The notes under the pieces are model-generated. The model did no database searches. It was given only the letters and a program-made list of their open reading frames with translations, and was not told the origin of the DNA. Shown in pieces: positions 7,903 to 15,738 of a DNA stretch of 43,704 nucleotides. The stretch is from Syntrophomonadaceae bacterium (lineage in GTDB: Bacteria; Bacillota; DSM-12270; Thermacetogeniales; Thermacetogeniaceae), in contig DULK01000043.1 in NCBI GenBank assembly GCA_012840385.1, positions 1-43,704 on the forward strand. Direction: 5' to 3'. Every line of letters starts with the position of its first letter. The first letter of the stretch is position 1. The position numbers and the translations under genes are program-made.

Positions 7903-8496
7903 CTATTTATTCAGTGGTCCCACCGGTAGTACCGTTTTCCGGAAAACCGTATTGAGTACACCGGCGGCCGATGCATACCAGGCGCTCAAGGCGCAGATGA
8001 TTCCCATGATCCCTCCGGGGACGGAAGAGGTGATGCCGAATTCGGCAAGGTCAAGGAGAATGAAGGTGATCTCAAGGGTTGTAAAGACTGCGCATACGGC
8101 TACATTGACCCGGAAAGATCCTATCCACATGTAGGTATTAAAGATGGTAAAGGCGACGAGGAAGATTCCGGTCAGCGGGCCGCCCCATTTCACAGGGACG
8201 CCACATGCCACAAGTAGTGTCATCAGAGCAAGGGACATCCAGAAAGCTCCGTAGGTCGAAAAAGCTGTGGCCCCGAAAACATTGTTTTTCTTAAACTCCT
8301 GCATTCCGGCCAGCAACTGAGCGAGTCCACCGTAGAAGAAGGCGAGTCCCAGGAAGGCGTGGCCTTCAATTATTTTGGCATTGGCTATACTCAGGACGAA
8401 GGTTGTCAAGGCGAAGCCCCCCAATCCCAGCGGGCCCGGATCCGCCGTTGCCGCCCCCAGGCTCACTTCCGCCTTAACATTGTTATTATCGCTCAT
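7903..8496 (-). CDS. Acetate uptake transporter (SatP / GPR1-FUN34-YaaH)
   Basis: Integral membrane protein of 197 aa with six predicted hydrophobic segments, the usual size of the bacterial AceTr family. The signature DPGPLGLGGFALT near residue 20 corresponds to the family NPAPLGL motif, and FYGGLAQLLAGMQEF and the FSTYGAFW segment are also typical. Family members move acetate or succinate, probably with protons. The ATG lies after AAAGGGGGGTT. It is a single-gene unit, divergent from the UPF0316 gene and convergent with the amidase. Acetate transport would suit a fermentative or syntrophic anaerobe, but the substrate is inferred from the family. Confidence 0.9.
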   Translation of the reverse strand: MSDNNNVKAEVSLGAATADPGPLGLGGFALTTFVLSIANAKIIEGHAFLGLAFFYGGLAQLLAGMQEFKKNNVFGATAFSTYGAFWMSLALMTLLVACGVPVKWGGPLTGIFLVAFTIFNTYMWIGSFRVNVAVCAVFTTLEITFILLDLAEFGITSSVPGGIMGIICALSAWYASAAGVLNTVFRKTVLPVGPLNK

Positions 8497-8979
8497 TATC
8501 TAACCCCCCTTTGCCAGTTTTACAAATTTCCTATCTACCCGGCCTTTTCACAGGGGTTGAGAGCAGATCACCTCCAGCAGAGGAGAAAGAATAGGAAAAC
8601 AAACAACAGGTAGACTGAGTTGTTGGTTCATAAAGGTAAGAAGCCAGCAGAGCTTTGAGACGTGGGGCAGGTTCGCAGGGATGAATAAGAGATGTTTGTT
8701 CATTATTATAAGGGGAAATTCGAATCCTGAAAAGAATTTTTTCCACATAATTATGTCCGTCTGCCAATTTTATACCTGTTGTGGTGGGTGTTGTTCGAAT
8801 AAATTTTTTACACAGTAAGAGCCGGCCTTCCCCACGACCCGATTGTTTTGTTTCCTCACGTTTTCGACGTGATTTTTATTGCTGCACCCCCGGGACGGCA
8901 TTTAAATTTGCTGCCAAATAGTGATATAATCTAAAAGAATTTGCATAGAGTTCTTTAGAACCGCTGAGGAGGCGAACCT
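8497..8979. other. Divergent intergenic region
   Basis: These 483 bases separate the transporter from the UPF0316 gene. They are AT-rich and contain no supported gene; short readings here lack ribosome sites and family features. The region must hold the promoters of both flanking genes. Confidence 0.5.
8901..8930 (+). promoter_or_regulatory. Candidate promoter for the UPF0316 - murI unit
   Basis: A perfect TATAAT at 8925-8930 is preceded, 18 bases upstream, by TTTAAA, a weak -35. It is 50 bases before the first gene of the following operon. Confidence 0.45.
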
Positions 8980-9507
8980 TTGGAGACTTCCCTCTGGCTT
9001 GGCTGGATCCTGATCTTCATCGCCCGGGTTGCCGACATGACCCTGGCAACCCTGCGAACCCTCTTCCTGGTGCGGGAGCGCTCCTGGGTGGCGGGTGCCA
9101 TCGGCTTTGGGGAGGCTCTGATCTACATTGTCGCCCTCAATCTTGTCTTTCGCCACCTGAACAGCGCCTGGAGTTTCTTTTTTTATGCCGGGGGTTTCGC
9201 CTGCGGGAACGTCTTGGGTTCCCTGATTGAACAGAAACTGGCGATCGGCTACCTGGTGGTGCAGGTGATACCCAGGCAAGACGCAGGCGTCCTGGCCGAA
9301 AGGCTCAGGGAAGCCGGCTTCGGCGTTACCGTGTGGGAGGCGGAGGGGCTGGAGGGAAAGCACCGGGTTTTGAATGCCGTTATCAGGCGGAGGGACCGCG
9401 ACCGCATCTTTTCTGTGGTCAAAGGCATCGACGAAAAAGCCTTTGTCGCCGTGAGCGAGGCCCGTTCGAAAGAGGGCGGGGTTTTTGGTTTGAGCCAGTC
9501 AAAATGA
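8980..9507 (+). CDS. UPF0316 membrane protein (DUF5698-DUF2179)
   Basis: Protein of 175 aa with an N-terminal membrane part of about three helices (residues 5-85, including MTLATLRTLFLVR) and a C-terminal soluble DUF2179 domain of about 75 residues (VLAERLREAGFGVTVWEAEG... VIRRRDRDRIFSVVKGID). The combination is typical of UPF0316 (YebE-like) proteins. DUF2179 is related to the C-terminal domains of YitT-type proteins; no defined function is known to me. It starts with TTG 8980 behind a GAGGAGG site, and is followed after 16 bases by murI, so the two may share a transcript. Confidence 0.85.
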   Translation: METSLWLGWILIFIARVADMTLATLRTLFLVRERSWVAGAIGFGEALIYIVALNLVFRHLNSAWSFFFYAGGFACGNVLGSLIEQKLAIGYLVVQVIPRQDAGVLAERLREAGFGVTVWEAEGLEGKHRVLNAVIRRRDRDRIFSVVKGIDEKAFVAVSEARSKEGGVFGLSQSK

Positions 9508-9523
9508 ATGGAGATGAACAGGA

Positions 9524-10363
9524 TTGGATGAAATACAGCCCATTGGAATCTTCGATTCCGGCGTGGGTGGCTTAACCGTAGTACGATTCCTTTTCGCAAA
9601 CCTTCCGGAGGAGAGAATTATCTATTTCGGGGACACCGCACACGTCCCCTACGGATCGCGGACCCCTGAGGAGATCATCGCCTTTGGAGACGAAATCGTC
9701 TCATTTTTAATGCGGTTTGATGTAAAAGCCGTGGTGGCCGCCTGCAACACCAGTTCTTCGGTTTCGCTGCCTTACCTGCAGCAAAAATTCAGCGTACCTA
9801 TCCTGGGCGTGCTCGAGCCCGGCGTCAGGGCGGCCCTTAAGGTGACCAGGAACAAGCGGGTGGGGGTGATCGCCACCACCGCTACCGTAAACAGCGGCGC
9901 TTACCCCCGTGCCTTTAGGAGGCAGGATCCCGAGGTAGAGGTTTTTACTCAGGCCTGTCCCCTGTTCGTCCCTATTGTCGAGGCGGGGAGGATGGAGTCA
10001 GCGGAGGCCCGGGAAGCTGCTCGGGAGTACCTTGCCCCCCTGAAAGAGGCGGGGATCGACACCCTGGTTTTCGGCTGTACCCATTACCCCTTCCTGGCTC
10101 CGGTGATCAGGGAGGTTTTGGGGCCTGGCGTGAGGCTGGTGGATCCCGCCGAAGAAACCGTCCGGGAGCTGGCCGTGCTGTTGAAAAAAGACGGCGGCCG
10201 GCCCGGGAACAGCCCGGTGGGCAGCAGAGGGCCCCATGCTCCCAGGCACCTCTTTTTCACAAGCGGGTCCGCCGTCTCCTTCTACGATTCGGGTAAAAAA
10301 TTCCTGGGGGAGTTCCCCTTTACCGTGGAGCAGGTGTCCCTTGACGGACGGAAAGGTAGTTAG
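9524..10363 (+). CDS. murI: Glutamate racemase MurI
   Basis: Cofactor-independent racemase that supplies D-glutamate for peptidoglycan. The 279-aa protein has GIFDSGVGGLTV at the start, YFGDTAHVPYG, and both catalytic cysteines: C74 in AACNTSS and C185 in FGCTHYP. TTG 9524 is the only start in this frame, because an in-frame stop lies just upstream; a modest GGAG site is ten bases away. A C-terminal insertion rich in Gly, Arg and Pro (about residues 222-245) is a small deviation from the family. It is followed 20 bases later by the fumarase genes, which are metabolically unrelated. Confidence 0.95.
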   Translation: MDEIQPIGIFDSGVGGLTVVRFLFANLPEERIIYFGDTAHVPYGSRTPEEIIAFGDEIVSFLMRFDVKAVVAACNTSSSVSLPYLQQKFSVPILGVLEPGVRAALKVTRNKRVGVIATTATVNSGAYPRAFRRQDPEVEVFTQACPLFVPIVEAGRMESAEAREAAREYLAPLKEAGIDTLVFGCTHYPFLAPVIREVLGPGVRLVDPAEETVRELAVLLKKDGGRPGNSPVGSRGPHAPRHLFFTSGSAVSFYDSGKKFLGEFPFTVEQVSLDGRKGS

Positions 10364-10383
10364 ATTGCAGGAGTGGAGGTGCC

Positions 10384-11244
10384 ATGCGAGAGCTGAACGT
10401 TGAACTGGTTACCGCACAGGTTGCCCGGCTGTGCCAGGAGGCCAACTTCGATCTGCCCCCTGACGTTGAGGCCGCCCTTCAGGAGGTCGGAAAAAGGGAG
10501 GAGTCTCCCACCGGCCGCCGGATCCTCGGTGAGCTGTGTGAGAATGCCCGCCTGGCGCGCTCCGACCGGATACCTCTCTGCCAGGATACCGGGCTGGTGC
10601 TTGTCTTTGTGGAAATCGGGCAGGAGGTGCGGGTGACCGGTGGAAGCCTCTCTGAGGCCGTCAACCGGGGAGTTGCAAAGGGCTACACCGAAGGCTACCT
10701 GAGGAAGTCGGTGGTGGCCGACCCGCTGCGCCGGGTCAATACCGGGGACAACACCCCTGCGGTGATTTACTACGACATTGTACCCGGAGATGCCTTTCGC
10801 CTCACCGTCATGCCCAAGGGATTCGGGAGTGAAAACTGCACCGCGCTGGGGATGCTCAAGCCGGCGGACGGACTCGAGGGGGTCAAGCGGTTTATCATCG
10901 AGGCCGTAGACCGGGCGGGGCCAAACCCCTGCCCTCCCGTGGTGGTGGGCGTGGGCATCGGGGGCACCGCCGACAAGGCCCTGCTCCTGGCCAAGAGAGC
11001 CCTGCTGCGGCCGCTTGGAAGCAGGCACGCCGATCCCTTCATTGCCGGGCTGGAGGGGGAGTTGGAAGAGCAGGTCAACGCCCTCGGCTACGGGCCGGGC
11101 GGGCTCGGGGGGAGGATGACCGCCCTTGCCGTCCACATCGAAACCTTTCCCACCCACATCGCCGGGCTTCCTGTAGCGGTAAGCCTCAACTGCCATGCCC
11201 TGAGGCACAAAACCTGGGTCTGGGAGGGAGAGAAAAGTGAGTGA
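10384..11244 (+). CDS. Fumarate hydratase class I, alpha subunit
   Basis: Alpha (N-terminal domain) subunit of the oxygen-sensitive 4Fe-4S fumarase / L-tartrate dehydratase family, which interconverts fumarate and malate. The 286-aa protein contains the three cluster cysteines in LCQDTG, SENCTAL and NPCPPVVVG, and the GVGIGGTAD segment. The start is ATG 10384 after a GGAGTGGAGG site. It overlaps the beta-subunit gene by 8 bases. In clostridial relatives two-subunit fumarases act in a partial citric-acid cycle or in propionate oxidation. Tartrate dehydratase cannot be excluded from sequence alone. Confidence 0.92.
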   Translation: MRELNVELVTAQVARLCQEANFDLPPDVEAALQEVGKREESPTGRRILGELCENARLARSDRIPLCQDTGLVLVFVEIGQEVRVTGGSLSEAVNRGVAKGYTEGYLRKSVVADPLRRVNTGDNTPAVIYYDIVPGDAFRLTVMPKGFGSENCTALGMLKPADGLEGVKRFIIEAVDRAGPNPCPPVVVGVGIGGTADKALLLAKRALLRPLGSRHADPFIAGLEGELEEQVNALGYGPGGLGGRMTALAVHIETFPTHIAGLPVAVSLNCHALRHKTWVWEGEKSE

Positions 11245-11794
11245 AGTGCTGCGGCTTGAGGCGCCCTTCTCCGAAGCTGCTGCCCGCAGCCTGGAGGTGG
11301 GTCAGAGGGTTCTCCTTTCCGGTGTGATTTACGGTGCCCGGGACCAGGCCCACCGGCGTTTTATCGATGCCCTGGAGCGGGGGGAGGAACTTCCCCTCGA
11401 TCTGCGCGGCCAGGTGATCTACTATGTGGGGCCAACCCCTGTGCCTCCCGGCAGGGCCTGCGGGTCGGCCGGCCCGACAACCGGCGGGAGAATGGACAGG
11501 TATACACCGCAGCTTATTGCTTACGGGGTCAGGGGACTGATCGGAAAAGGGAAGCGCAGCCCGGAGGTGGTCGCAGCCCTGAAGGAGCATGGGGCGGTGT
11601 ACCTGGCGGCGACCGGGGGAGCGGGCGCCCTGCTCGGGCGCCGCATCAGGGAAATGCGCTTGGTAGCCTACCCGGATCTGGGCCCCGAGGCGGTCTACCG
11701 GATTGTTGTTGAAGACTTCCCGGCAACCGTTGCCATCGACAGCAGGGGGCAGAACCTCTATGAACTCGGCCCCGCCCGGTACCGAAAGGCGTGA
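11237..11794 (+). CDS. Fumarate hydratase class I, beta subunit
   Basis: Beta (C-terminal domain) subunit of the same two-part hydro-lyase, 185 aa. It shows the family segments LLSGVIYGARDQAHRR, YYVGPTPVPPGR, GPTTGGRMD and GLIGKGKR. These contribute substrate-binding residues, the cluster being held by the alpha subunit. The GTG start lies inside the 3' end of the alpha gene behind GGGAGGGAG, so translation is coupled and a 1:1 complex is expected. The next gene, rph, begins after about 170 bases. Confidence 0.92.
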   Translation: MSEVLRLEAPFSEAAARSLEVGQRVLLSGVIYGARDQAHRRFIDALERGEELPLDLRGQVIYYVGPTPVPPGRACGSAGPTTGGRMDRYTPQLIAYGVRGLIGKGKRSPEVVAALKEHGAVYLAATGGAGALLGRRIREMRLVAYPDLGPEAVYRIVVEDFPATVAIDSRGQNLYELGPARYRKA

Positions 11795-11830
11795 TGCCGG
11801 CACCCGTATGGGATATGCATACCGTCTCAT

Positions 11831-11858
11831 CCGGTTTTCGATCTGCTGCGGAAACCGG
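11831..11858 (+). terminator. Hairpin between fumarase and rph genes
   Basis: Inverted repeat CCGGTTT / AAACCGG (11831-11837 with 11852-11858) with a 14-base loop. No T-run follows, so terminator function is uncertain; it may be an RNA-stabilising structure. Confidence 0.3.
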
Positions 11859-11962
11859 ACAGTCCCATAAATGGGTGAACCACGCCCCGGTTGTAGCTTG
11901 CTAAGGTTAATAAGGCAGCTTTTATGGTAAACGTGGAATAATAATGTTAGGAGATGGTAGTC

Positions 11963-12727
11963 ATGCGCCCGGATGGCAGAAAGCCGGAAGAACTGCGCCC
12001 CGTCAGGATAACCCGCAACTACCTGAAGCACCCGGAAGGTTCCGTGCTGATAGAGATGGGGGACACGAAGGTAATCTGTACCGCCAGTATCGAGGACAAG
12101 GTGCCCGCTTTCCTGAAAGGAGGGGGGAAGGGATGGATCACCGCCGAGTACAGCATGCTGCCCCGCTCCACTCCGGTCCGTACCCCCCGGGATATCGCCC
12201 GGCTGCGTCTCAACGGGAGGTCCTGCGAGATCCAGCGCATCATCGGGCGATCCCTGCGGGCGGTGGTCGACCTGGAGAAGCTGGGGGAGCGCACCATCTG
12301 GATCGACTGCGACGTTATCCAGGCCGATGGGGGAACCAGGACGGCCTCGATTACGGGTTCCTTTGTCGCCCTGGCCGATGCCCTGCGCAGCCTCCGGCAG
12401 CAGGGGGCCCTGGAGGAAATCCCCCTGCGCGACTACGTTGCTGCAGTCAGTGTCGGCAAGGTTGACGGCGAACTGCGCCTCGACCTCTGTTTTGCCGAAG
12501 ACTCTCAGGCGGAAGTGGACATGAACGTGGTGATGACAGGCGGGGGAGAATTCGTGGAAATCCAGGGAACGGCCGAGGGAAAACCCTTTACCGGCGAGGA
12601 ACACGAACTTCTTCTGGCTCTGGCATCCGAGGGTATAGATAAATTGATTGCAATCCAAAAGGAACTGCTTGGTGATCTTCATGCACAGGATCGTGATCGC
12701 CAGCCGGAATCCGGGGAAGATAGCTGA
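11963..12727 (+). CDS. rph: Ribonuclease PH
   Basis: Phosphate-dependent 3'-5' exoribonuclease that trims tRNA 3' ends; it works as a hexamer. The 254-aa protein begins [14 protein letters not shown], the standard N-terminus, with [40 protein letters not shown] and the final [11 protein letters not shown] region. ATG 11963 is chosen over ATG 11954 because AGGAG at 11949-11953 would leave no spacing for the latter. The 3' end overlaps rdgB by 47 bases. Pairing of rph with rdgB is common in bacteria. Confidence 0.95.
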   Translation: MRPDGRKPEELRPVRITRNYLKHPEGSVLIEMGDTKVICTASIEDKVPAFLKGGGKGWITAEYSMLPRSTPVRTPRDIARLRLNGRSCEIQRIIGRSLRAVVDLEKLGERTIWIDCDVIQADGGTRTASITGSFVALADALRSLRQQGALEEIPLRDYVAAVSVGKVDGELRLDLCFAEDSQAEVDMNVVMTGGGEFVEIQGTAEGKPFTGEEHELLLALASEGIDKLIAIQKELLGDLHAQDRDRQPESGEDS

Positions 12728-13316
12728 ATTTCGAGAACTGCTCGGCTGTTTACCGGTGGAAATCCTGACGCTCGTGGACTTCCCCGGCATTCCCGAGGTC
12801 CGGGAAACCGGCTCCAGCTTTCGTGAAAACGCACTGTTGAAGGCGCGCCCGGTGACCGCTGCCACCGGCCTGGTCGCCCTGGCGGACGACTCCGGACTGG
12901 AGGTGGATTACCTGGATGGCGCTCCCGGTGTTTACTCATCCCGCTATGCCGGTCCGGGGCGTGACGACAACGCCAACAACCGGAAGCTTCTTGCAGCCCT
13001 GGAAGGGGTGCCTTTACATCAACGGACCGCCCGCTTCCGCTGCGTCATTGCCATTACCACCCCCCAGGGGGGTGAATATTTCAGTGAGGGGGTCTGTGAG
13101 GGCAGGATAGCCCTGGCGCCGCGGGGAGAGGGTGGATTCGGCTACGATCCCCTTTTTCTTGTGCCATCTCTCGGGAAGACCTTTGCGGAACTCGGCCCGG
13201 CGGTGAAAAACCAGATCAGCCACCGGGCCCAGGCGCTGCGTGCCGCCAGGGAGATGCTTGCCCATATCCTCGGGGAAAAGGGGGAGGGAAAACCGGGATG
13301 CGGGTCGGGATTTTGA
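12681..13316 (+). CDS. rdgB: XTP/dITP pyrophosphatase (RdgB/HAM1)
   Basis: House-cleaning enzyme that hydrolyses dITP, XTP and ITP to monophosphates. The 211-aa protein begins [17 protein letters not shown] and contains [40 protein letters not shown] and [11 protein letters not shown], the full set of family motifs. ATG 12681 is preferred because homologues start one or two residues before the IVIAS strand. The gene is embedded in the 3' end of rph and itself overlaps the following phosphoesterase by 19 bases, so the three genes form one coupled unit. Confidence 0.95.
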   Translation: MHRIVIASRNPGKIAEFRELLGCLPVEILTLVDFPGIPEVRETGSSFRENALLKARPVTAATGLVALADDSGLEVDYLDGAPGVYSSRYAGPGRDDNANNRKLLAALEGVPLHQRTARFRCVIAITTPQGGEYFSEGVCEGRIALAPRGEGGFGYDPLFLVPSLGKTFAELGPAVKNQISHRAQALRAAREMLAHILGEKGEGKPGCGSGF

Positions 13317-13774
13317 GTGACTCGCACGGCAACCTGGAACAGGCAAAGAGGGCCGTGTCCGAAATGGGAAAGATCGACTTGCTGATCCACGCCGGTGATT
13401 ACTATCACGACGCCCTCTACCTGTCAGATCACTTCGGCCTGGAGGTCAGGGCGGTCGTCGGCAACTGTGACCGCGGGGCAAAGGGCCCTGTCGAGGAATT
13501 ATTCGAGATAATGGGGCGCCGGATCTACCTGACGCACGGCCACCTCTACGGCGTAAAGCACGGACTGCTGAGGCTGCACTACCGCGCCCGGGAAGCCGGA
13601 GTGGATATCGTCATCTTCGGCCACACCCATGTGGCCGGGCAGGAGAATGTTGAGGGGATTCTCTTTCTCAACCCGGGAAGTGTGGTCTGGTCGCGCCTTG
13701 CGGAAAACGGCAGCTTCGCGGTGCTTGAGTTTGAGGGGCCGGAATACACCGTGGCGTTTTTTGAACTGCCCTGA
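13298..13774 (+). CDS. YfcE/MJ0936-type metallophosphoesterase
   Basis: Calcineurin-like phosphodiesterase of 158 aa. All metal-binding motifs are present: SDSHGN, HAGDYYHD, VGNCD, LTHGH and FGHTHV. Enzymes of this small class hydrolyse phosphodiesters; the natural substrate is usually unknown. It follows rdgB with a 19-base overlap, as in many Firmicutes. The stop codon at 13772-13774 lies at the very edge of a dispersed repeat element. Confidence 0.92.
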   Translation: MRVGILSDSHGNLEQAKRAVSEMGKIDLLIHAGDYYHDALYLSDHFGLEVRAVVGNCDRGAKGPVEELFEIMGRRIYLTHGHLYGVKHGLLRLHYRAREAGVDIVIFGHTHVAGQENVEGILFLNPGSVVWSRLAENGSFAVLEFEGPEYTVAFFELP

Positions 13775-13893
13775 AAATACATTCCGGTTTATCCTTGCGC
13801 CTGCTCCCATATTCCGGTTGAACTCGCCTTTAAAAACTCGAGCCGACCGGCTCCTATGACGCCGTCCATGGCGCATAGTCACCTGGCTCAATA
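13772..13893 (+). repeat. Dispersed repeat, copy A (left half only)
   Basis: Begins CTGAAAATACATTCCGGTTT and continues through ATCCTTGCGCCTGCTCCC, GAACTCGCC, CCGACCGGCTCCTATGACGC and GGCGCATAGTC. It matches the left half of the complete element at 31271-31475 and the start of the copy at the window end. The right half is missing, so this copy is truncated. It lies between the phosphoesterase gene and the tRNA promoter. Confidence 0.8.
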
Positions 13894-13919
13894 GCTCAAT
13901 ATCCTTCTTGGGGGCCGTG

Positions 13920-13948
13920 TTGAAAGAGAGCCGTAATCATGCTATACT
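13920..13948 (+). promoter_or_regulatory. Promoter of the tRNA cluster
   Basis: TTGAAA, exactly 17 bases, then TATACT: a near-consensus housekeeping promoter. The -10 ends 13 bases before tRNA-Pro, consistent with a short leader. Confidence 0.8.
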
Positions 13949-13961
13949 TGATCTTGCCCGG

Positions 13962-14038
13962 CGGGGTGTAGCGCAGTTTGGTAGCGCGCTTGGTTTGGGA
14001 CCAAGAGGTCGGGAGTTCAAATCTCCCCACCCCGACCA
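13962..14038 (+). tRNA. tRNA-Pro (TGG)
   Basis: Full cloverleaf of 77 nt: acceptor CGGGGTG pairs with CACCCCG, the D-arm reads GCGCAGTTTGGTAGCGC, the anticodon arm is CTTGG-TTTGGGA-CCAAG with anticodon TGG, the T-arm has GTTCAAATC. CCA is encoded at 14036-14038. Confidence 0.97.
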
Positions 14039-14100
14039 TTTGCTCAACCCGAGAGGTTGCCGAAAGCGGTCTAATATGCTAAAATAGCAATCGACAACGG

Positions 14101-14174
14101 GCGGGTGTAGCTCAGTGGTAGAGCCCTGGCCTTCCAAGCCAGTCGGGTGGGTTCGATTCCCATCACCCGCTCCA
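14101..14174 (+). tRNA. tRNA-Gly (TCC)
   Basis: Cloverleaf of 74 nt: acceptor GCGGGTG / CACCCGC, D-arm GCTCAGTGGTAGAGC, anticodon arm CTGGC-CTTCCAA-GCCAG with anticodon TCC, T-loop GTTCGATTC, encoded CCA at 14172-14174. Confidence 0.97.
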
Positions 14175-14182
14175 TTTTTTAT

Positions 14183-14259
<77 letters not shown>

Positions 14260-14270
14260 TGAGAAATCAA

Positions 14271-14299
14271 GTCCCGCAAGGATTTGCGGGACATCATTT
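14271..14299 (+). terminator. Terminator after the tRNA cluster
   Basis: Nine-bp stem GTCCCGCAA / TTGCGGGAC (14271-14279 with 14284-14292), 4-base loop, followed by ATCATTTTA. Because it lies inside the duplicated-end element, it may have come with that element. Confidence 0.7.
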
Positions 14300-14438
14300 T
14301 ATACGCTGACTGCATAAATTTCGAAACAGAGTTACCGCCAGTAATGCTCTGACATGCCGGCAAGGCTATGCTGCTTCCTCAACTGCAAAGGGAAGACCTA
14401 CTGGTGTGCATGTCGGACGAGGTAGATGGTGAACCGTT

Positions 14439-14638
14439 ATGAAGGTAAAGGATGCGATCAAGATGCTGCTGGACGACGGCTGGTACCAGGTAGCCCAGAA
14501 GGGAAGCCACCGGCAGTTTAAACACCCGGTGAAGCCTGGCCGGGTGACGATTGCGGACATTTGAACGATGATCTTGCGCCGGGAACCCTTAACAGTATTC
14601 TCAAGCAAGCCGGTTTAAAAGGGAGGCGTGAAAAATGA
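14439..14638 (+). pseudogene. HicA toxin, frameshifted
   Basis: The first frame encodes 38 residues typical of HicA (MKVKDAIKMLLDDGWYQV, then QKGSHRQFKHP and GRVTI) and stops at 14562-14564. The expected C-terminus (GHLNDDLAPGTLNSILKQAG) is present in the next frame and ends at 14636-14638, overlapping the hicB start. One base seems to be missing near 14555. HicA is an mRNA-cleaving toxin with a double-stranded-RNA-binding fold and an essential His, here in KGSHRQ. As read, the toxin would be truncated. A sequencing error cannot be excluded. Confidence 0.8.
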
Positions 14639-14844
14639 AGCGGTACCTTGTGGTTATCGAGAAAGCCGAGGGGAATTTCTCGGTCTACCTGCCCGATGTG
14701 CCGGGATGCATGGCCACCGGTAGGACGCCGGAAGAAGCCAAGGCCAATATCGCGGCCGCCCTGAAGATGCACCTTGAGGGATTGGCCGAGGACGGCCTTC
14801 CCCTGCCGGAACCGACGGCGGAAAGCGACTATGTTACGGCCTGA
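14635..14844 (+). CDS. HicB-family antitoxin
   Basis: Protein of 69 aa with the HicB partial RNase H-like fold: RYLVVIEKAEGNFSVYLPDVPGCMATG, then TPEEAKANIAAALKMHLEGL and DGLPLPEP. It lacks an evident DNA-binding tail, so it is the short type that neutralises HicA by binding. The ATG overlaps the stop of the shifted hicA frame (AATGA), the usual arrangement, with GGGAGG upstream. It appears intact although its toxin partner is broken. Confidence 0.88.
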   Translation: MKRYLVVIEKAEGNFSVYLPDVPGCMATGRTPEEAKANIAAALKMHLEGLAEDGLPLPEPTAESDYVTA

Positions 14845-14892
14845 AAGGCGAAGAGAGGAAGGTGAAGTGTTCCGGTCTTAAAGGCTTTGCGA

Positions 14893-14982
14893 ATGGCTAA
14901 ACGCGGGCAGGGCGAAGGGTCCATCCGCAAACGTAAGGAATTCCGTCAGTCGGGGGTTCGAATCCCTCCTGGGACGCCATGA
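14893..14982 (+). pseudogene. Integrase N-terminal remnant
   Basis: Reading from ATG 14893 gives MAKRGQGEGSIRKRKE, the typical first residues of tyrosine-type phage integrases (KRG-GEGSI-KRK pattern). It then runs into the tRNA-derived repeat and stops at 14980-14982 after 29 codons. The rest of the integrase is gone. This supports the view that the segment is a decayed integrative element. Confidence 0.65.
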
Positions 14983-14994
14983 GAATGCAAAAAT

Positions 14995-15038
14995 GGCAAG
15001 GGTTTGAGAATATAATCGCCCTTGCCGTTTTATTTTTT
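14995..15038. terminator. Terminator between element remnant and PH-domain gene
   Basis: Stem GGCAAGGG / CCCTTGCC (14995-15002 with 15019-15026) followed by GTTTTATTTTTT on the plus strand. On the minus strand the same stem is followed by ATTTTTGC, so it may act for the convergent minus-strand gene too. Confidence 0.75.
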
Positions 15039-15065
15039 GAGAATATAGCAGGGAAACCCTGCTCC

Positions 15066-15473
15066 TTACAGGCCTGGGAAGTCGGCCTGAGGGCACCTTT
15101 TCTTCAGTTCTTCCAGGAAAGCGGCGGTGTCTACAGGAGATACTAGTGTGAAGCCGGTGAAGCCTTGACCGTGCCTTATCTCCAGCCTGTCGAGAGAAAG
15201 CGCCGGCGACGAACAGAGCGCCCTGCTCCGCCTGACCGAGCGGATCTTGCCGAAGGGGATTTTTTCCCGGAAGGGCCCGCATTTCACCAGGAGCTCCGTC
15301 TCCGTGATGGTGTAGCCGGTCTCGAACCAGATCCAGGCGAATAAAAGAATTACAGGAACCAAGACCGCCAGCTCGTGCCAGTGGTGATCACGGATTTCGA
15401 TTACAAGCGGCAGCAACAAACTGCACCAGATCACCAGGCCGAACCAGAGGTCTTTTTTTGACGGGAAATACAT
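15066..15473 (-). CDS. Membrane protein with bacterial PH domain
   Basis: Protein of 135 aa. Two hydrophobic segments (about residues 10-25 and 33-50) are followed by a soluble domain with GYTITETELLVKCGPFREKIPFGKIRSVRRS, SSPALSLDRLEIRHG and a final LVSPVDTAAFLEELK helix. This is the pattern of the small bacterial PH-domain proteins (YdeB/bPH_4 type). Its role is unknown. It stands alone on the minus strand, between the element remnant and the defence island, and its ATG follows an AGGAGGT site. Confidence 0.8.
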   Translation of the reverse strand: MYFPSKKDLWFGLVIWCSLLLPLVIEIRDHHWHELAVLVPVILLFAWIWFETGYTITETELLVKCGPFREKIPFGKIRSVRRSRALCSSPALSLDRLEIRHGQGFTGFTLVSPVDTAAFLEELKKRCPQADFPGL

Positions 15474-15619
15474 ATTGAAAACCTCCTGTTCCGCCCTCTA
15501 CTTCTCATGCCGTACGCGGGGAGCCATCGGGTCAGGCTTGTTGCCATAACCCCGATGGTTACGGTTTTGCGGTTGTTCACCCCGCATTATTGGAAATACC
15601 GGGAGAAAAAGCCTATCAT

Positions 15620-15635
15620 TCCCGGGACCCCGGGA
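15620..15635. promoter_or_regulatory. Palindrome upstream of the defence operon
   Basis: TCCCGGG-AC-CCCGGGA, two perfect 7-base arms, 104 bases before the first defence gene. It could be an operator for controlled expression of the restriction genes. No other copy was noticed nearby and no regulator gene is adjacent. Confidence 0.35.
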
Positions 15636-15738
15636 CCATTATAAACCCTTATTAAAGGAATCATTCAGTTTTTGACGAAAAACCATTTAATGATCTTTCT
15701 TTTTTGCCAGGAATTGCTTTCGGGAAAGGATGTAGGGG

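Noticed and set aside
8497-8979. Possible riboswitch or small RNA in the divergent gap
   Set aside because: No recognisable conserved riboswitch core, no terminator hairpin in the right place for either gene.
10360-11208. Minus-strand frame of 282 codons opposite fumarase alpha
   Set aside because: Same reason: mirror of a well-supported gene with no recognisable motifs or ribosome site.
11186-12865. Long minus-strand reading frame (559 codons) opposite fumarase beta, rph and rdgB
   Set aside because: It lies opposite three genes with complete family motifs, has low-complexity, Pro/Arg/Gln-rich composition typical of antisense frames in GC-rich DNA, and matches no family.
14368-14442. 24-codon frame ending ATGA at the hicA start
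   Set aside because: No ribosome site, no family match; the overlap with hicA may be chance or the tail of a deleted gene.
15524-15558. Inverted repeat CCATCGGG / CCCGATGG upstream of the defence operon as a terminator
   Set aside because: Loop of 19 bases and no T-run on either strand; kept out for lack of support.
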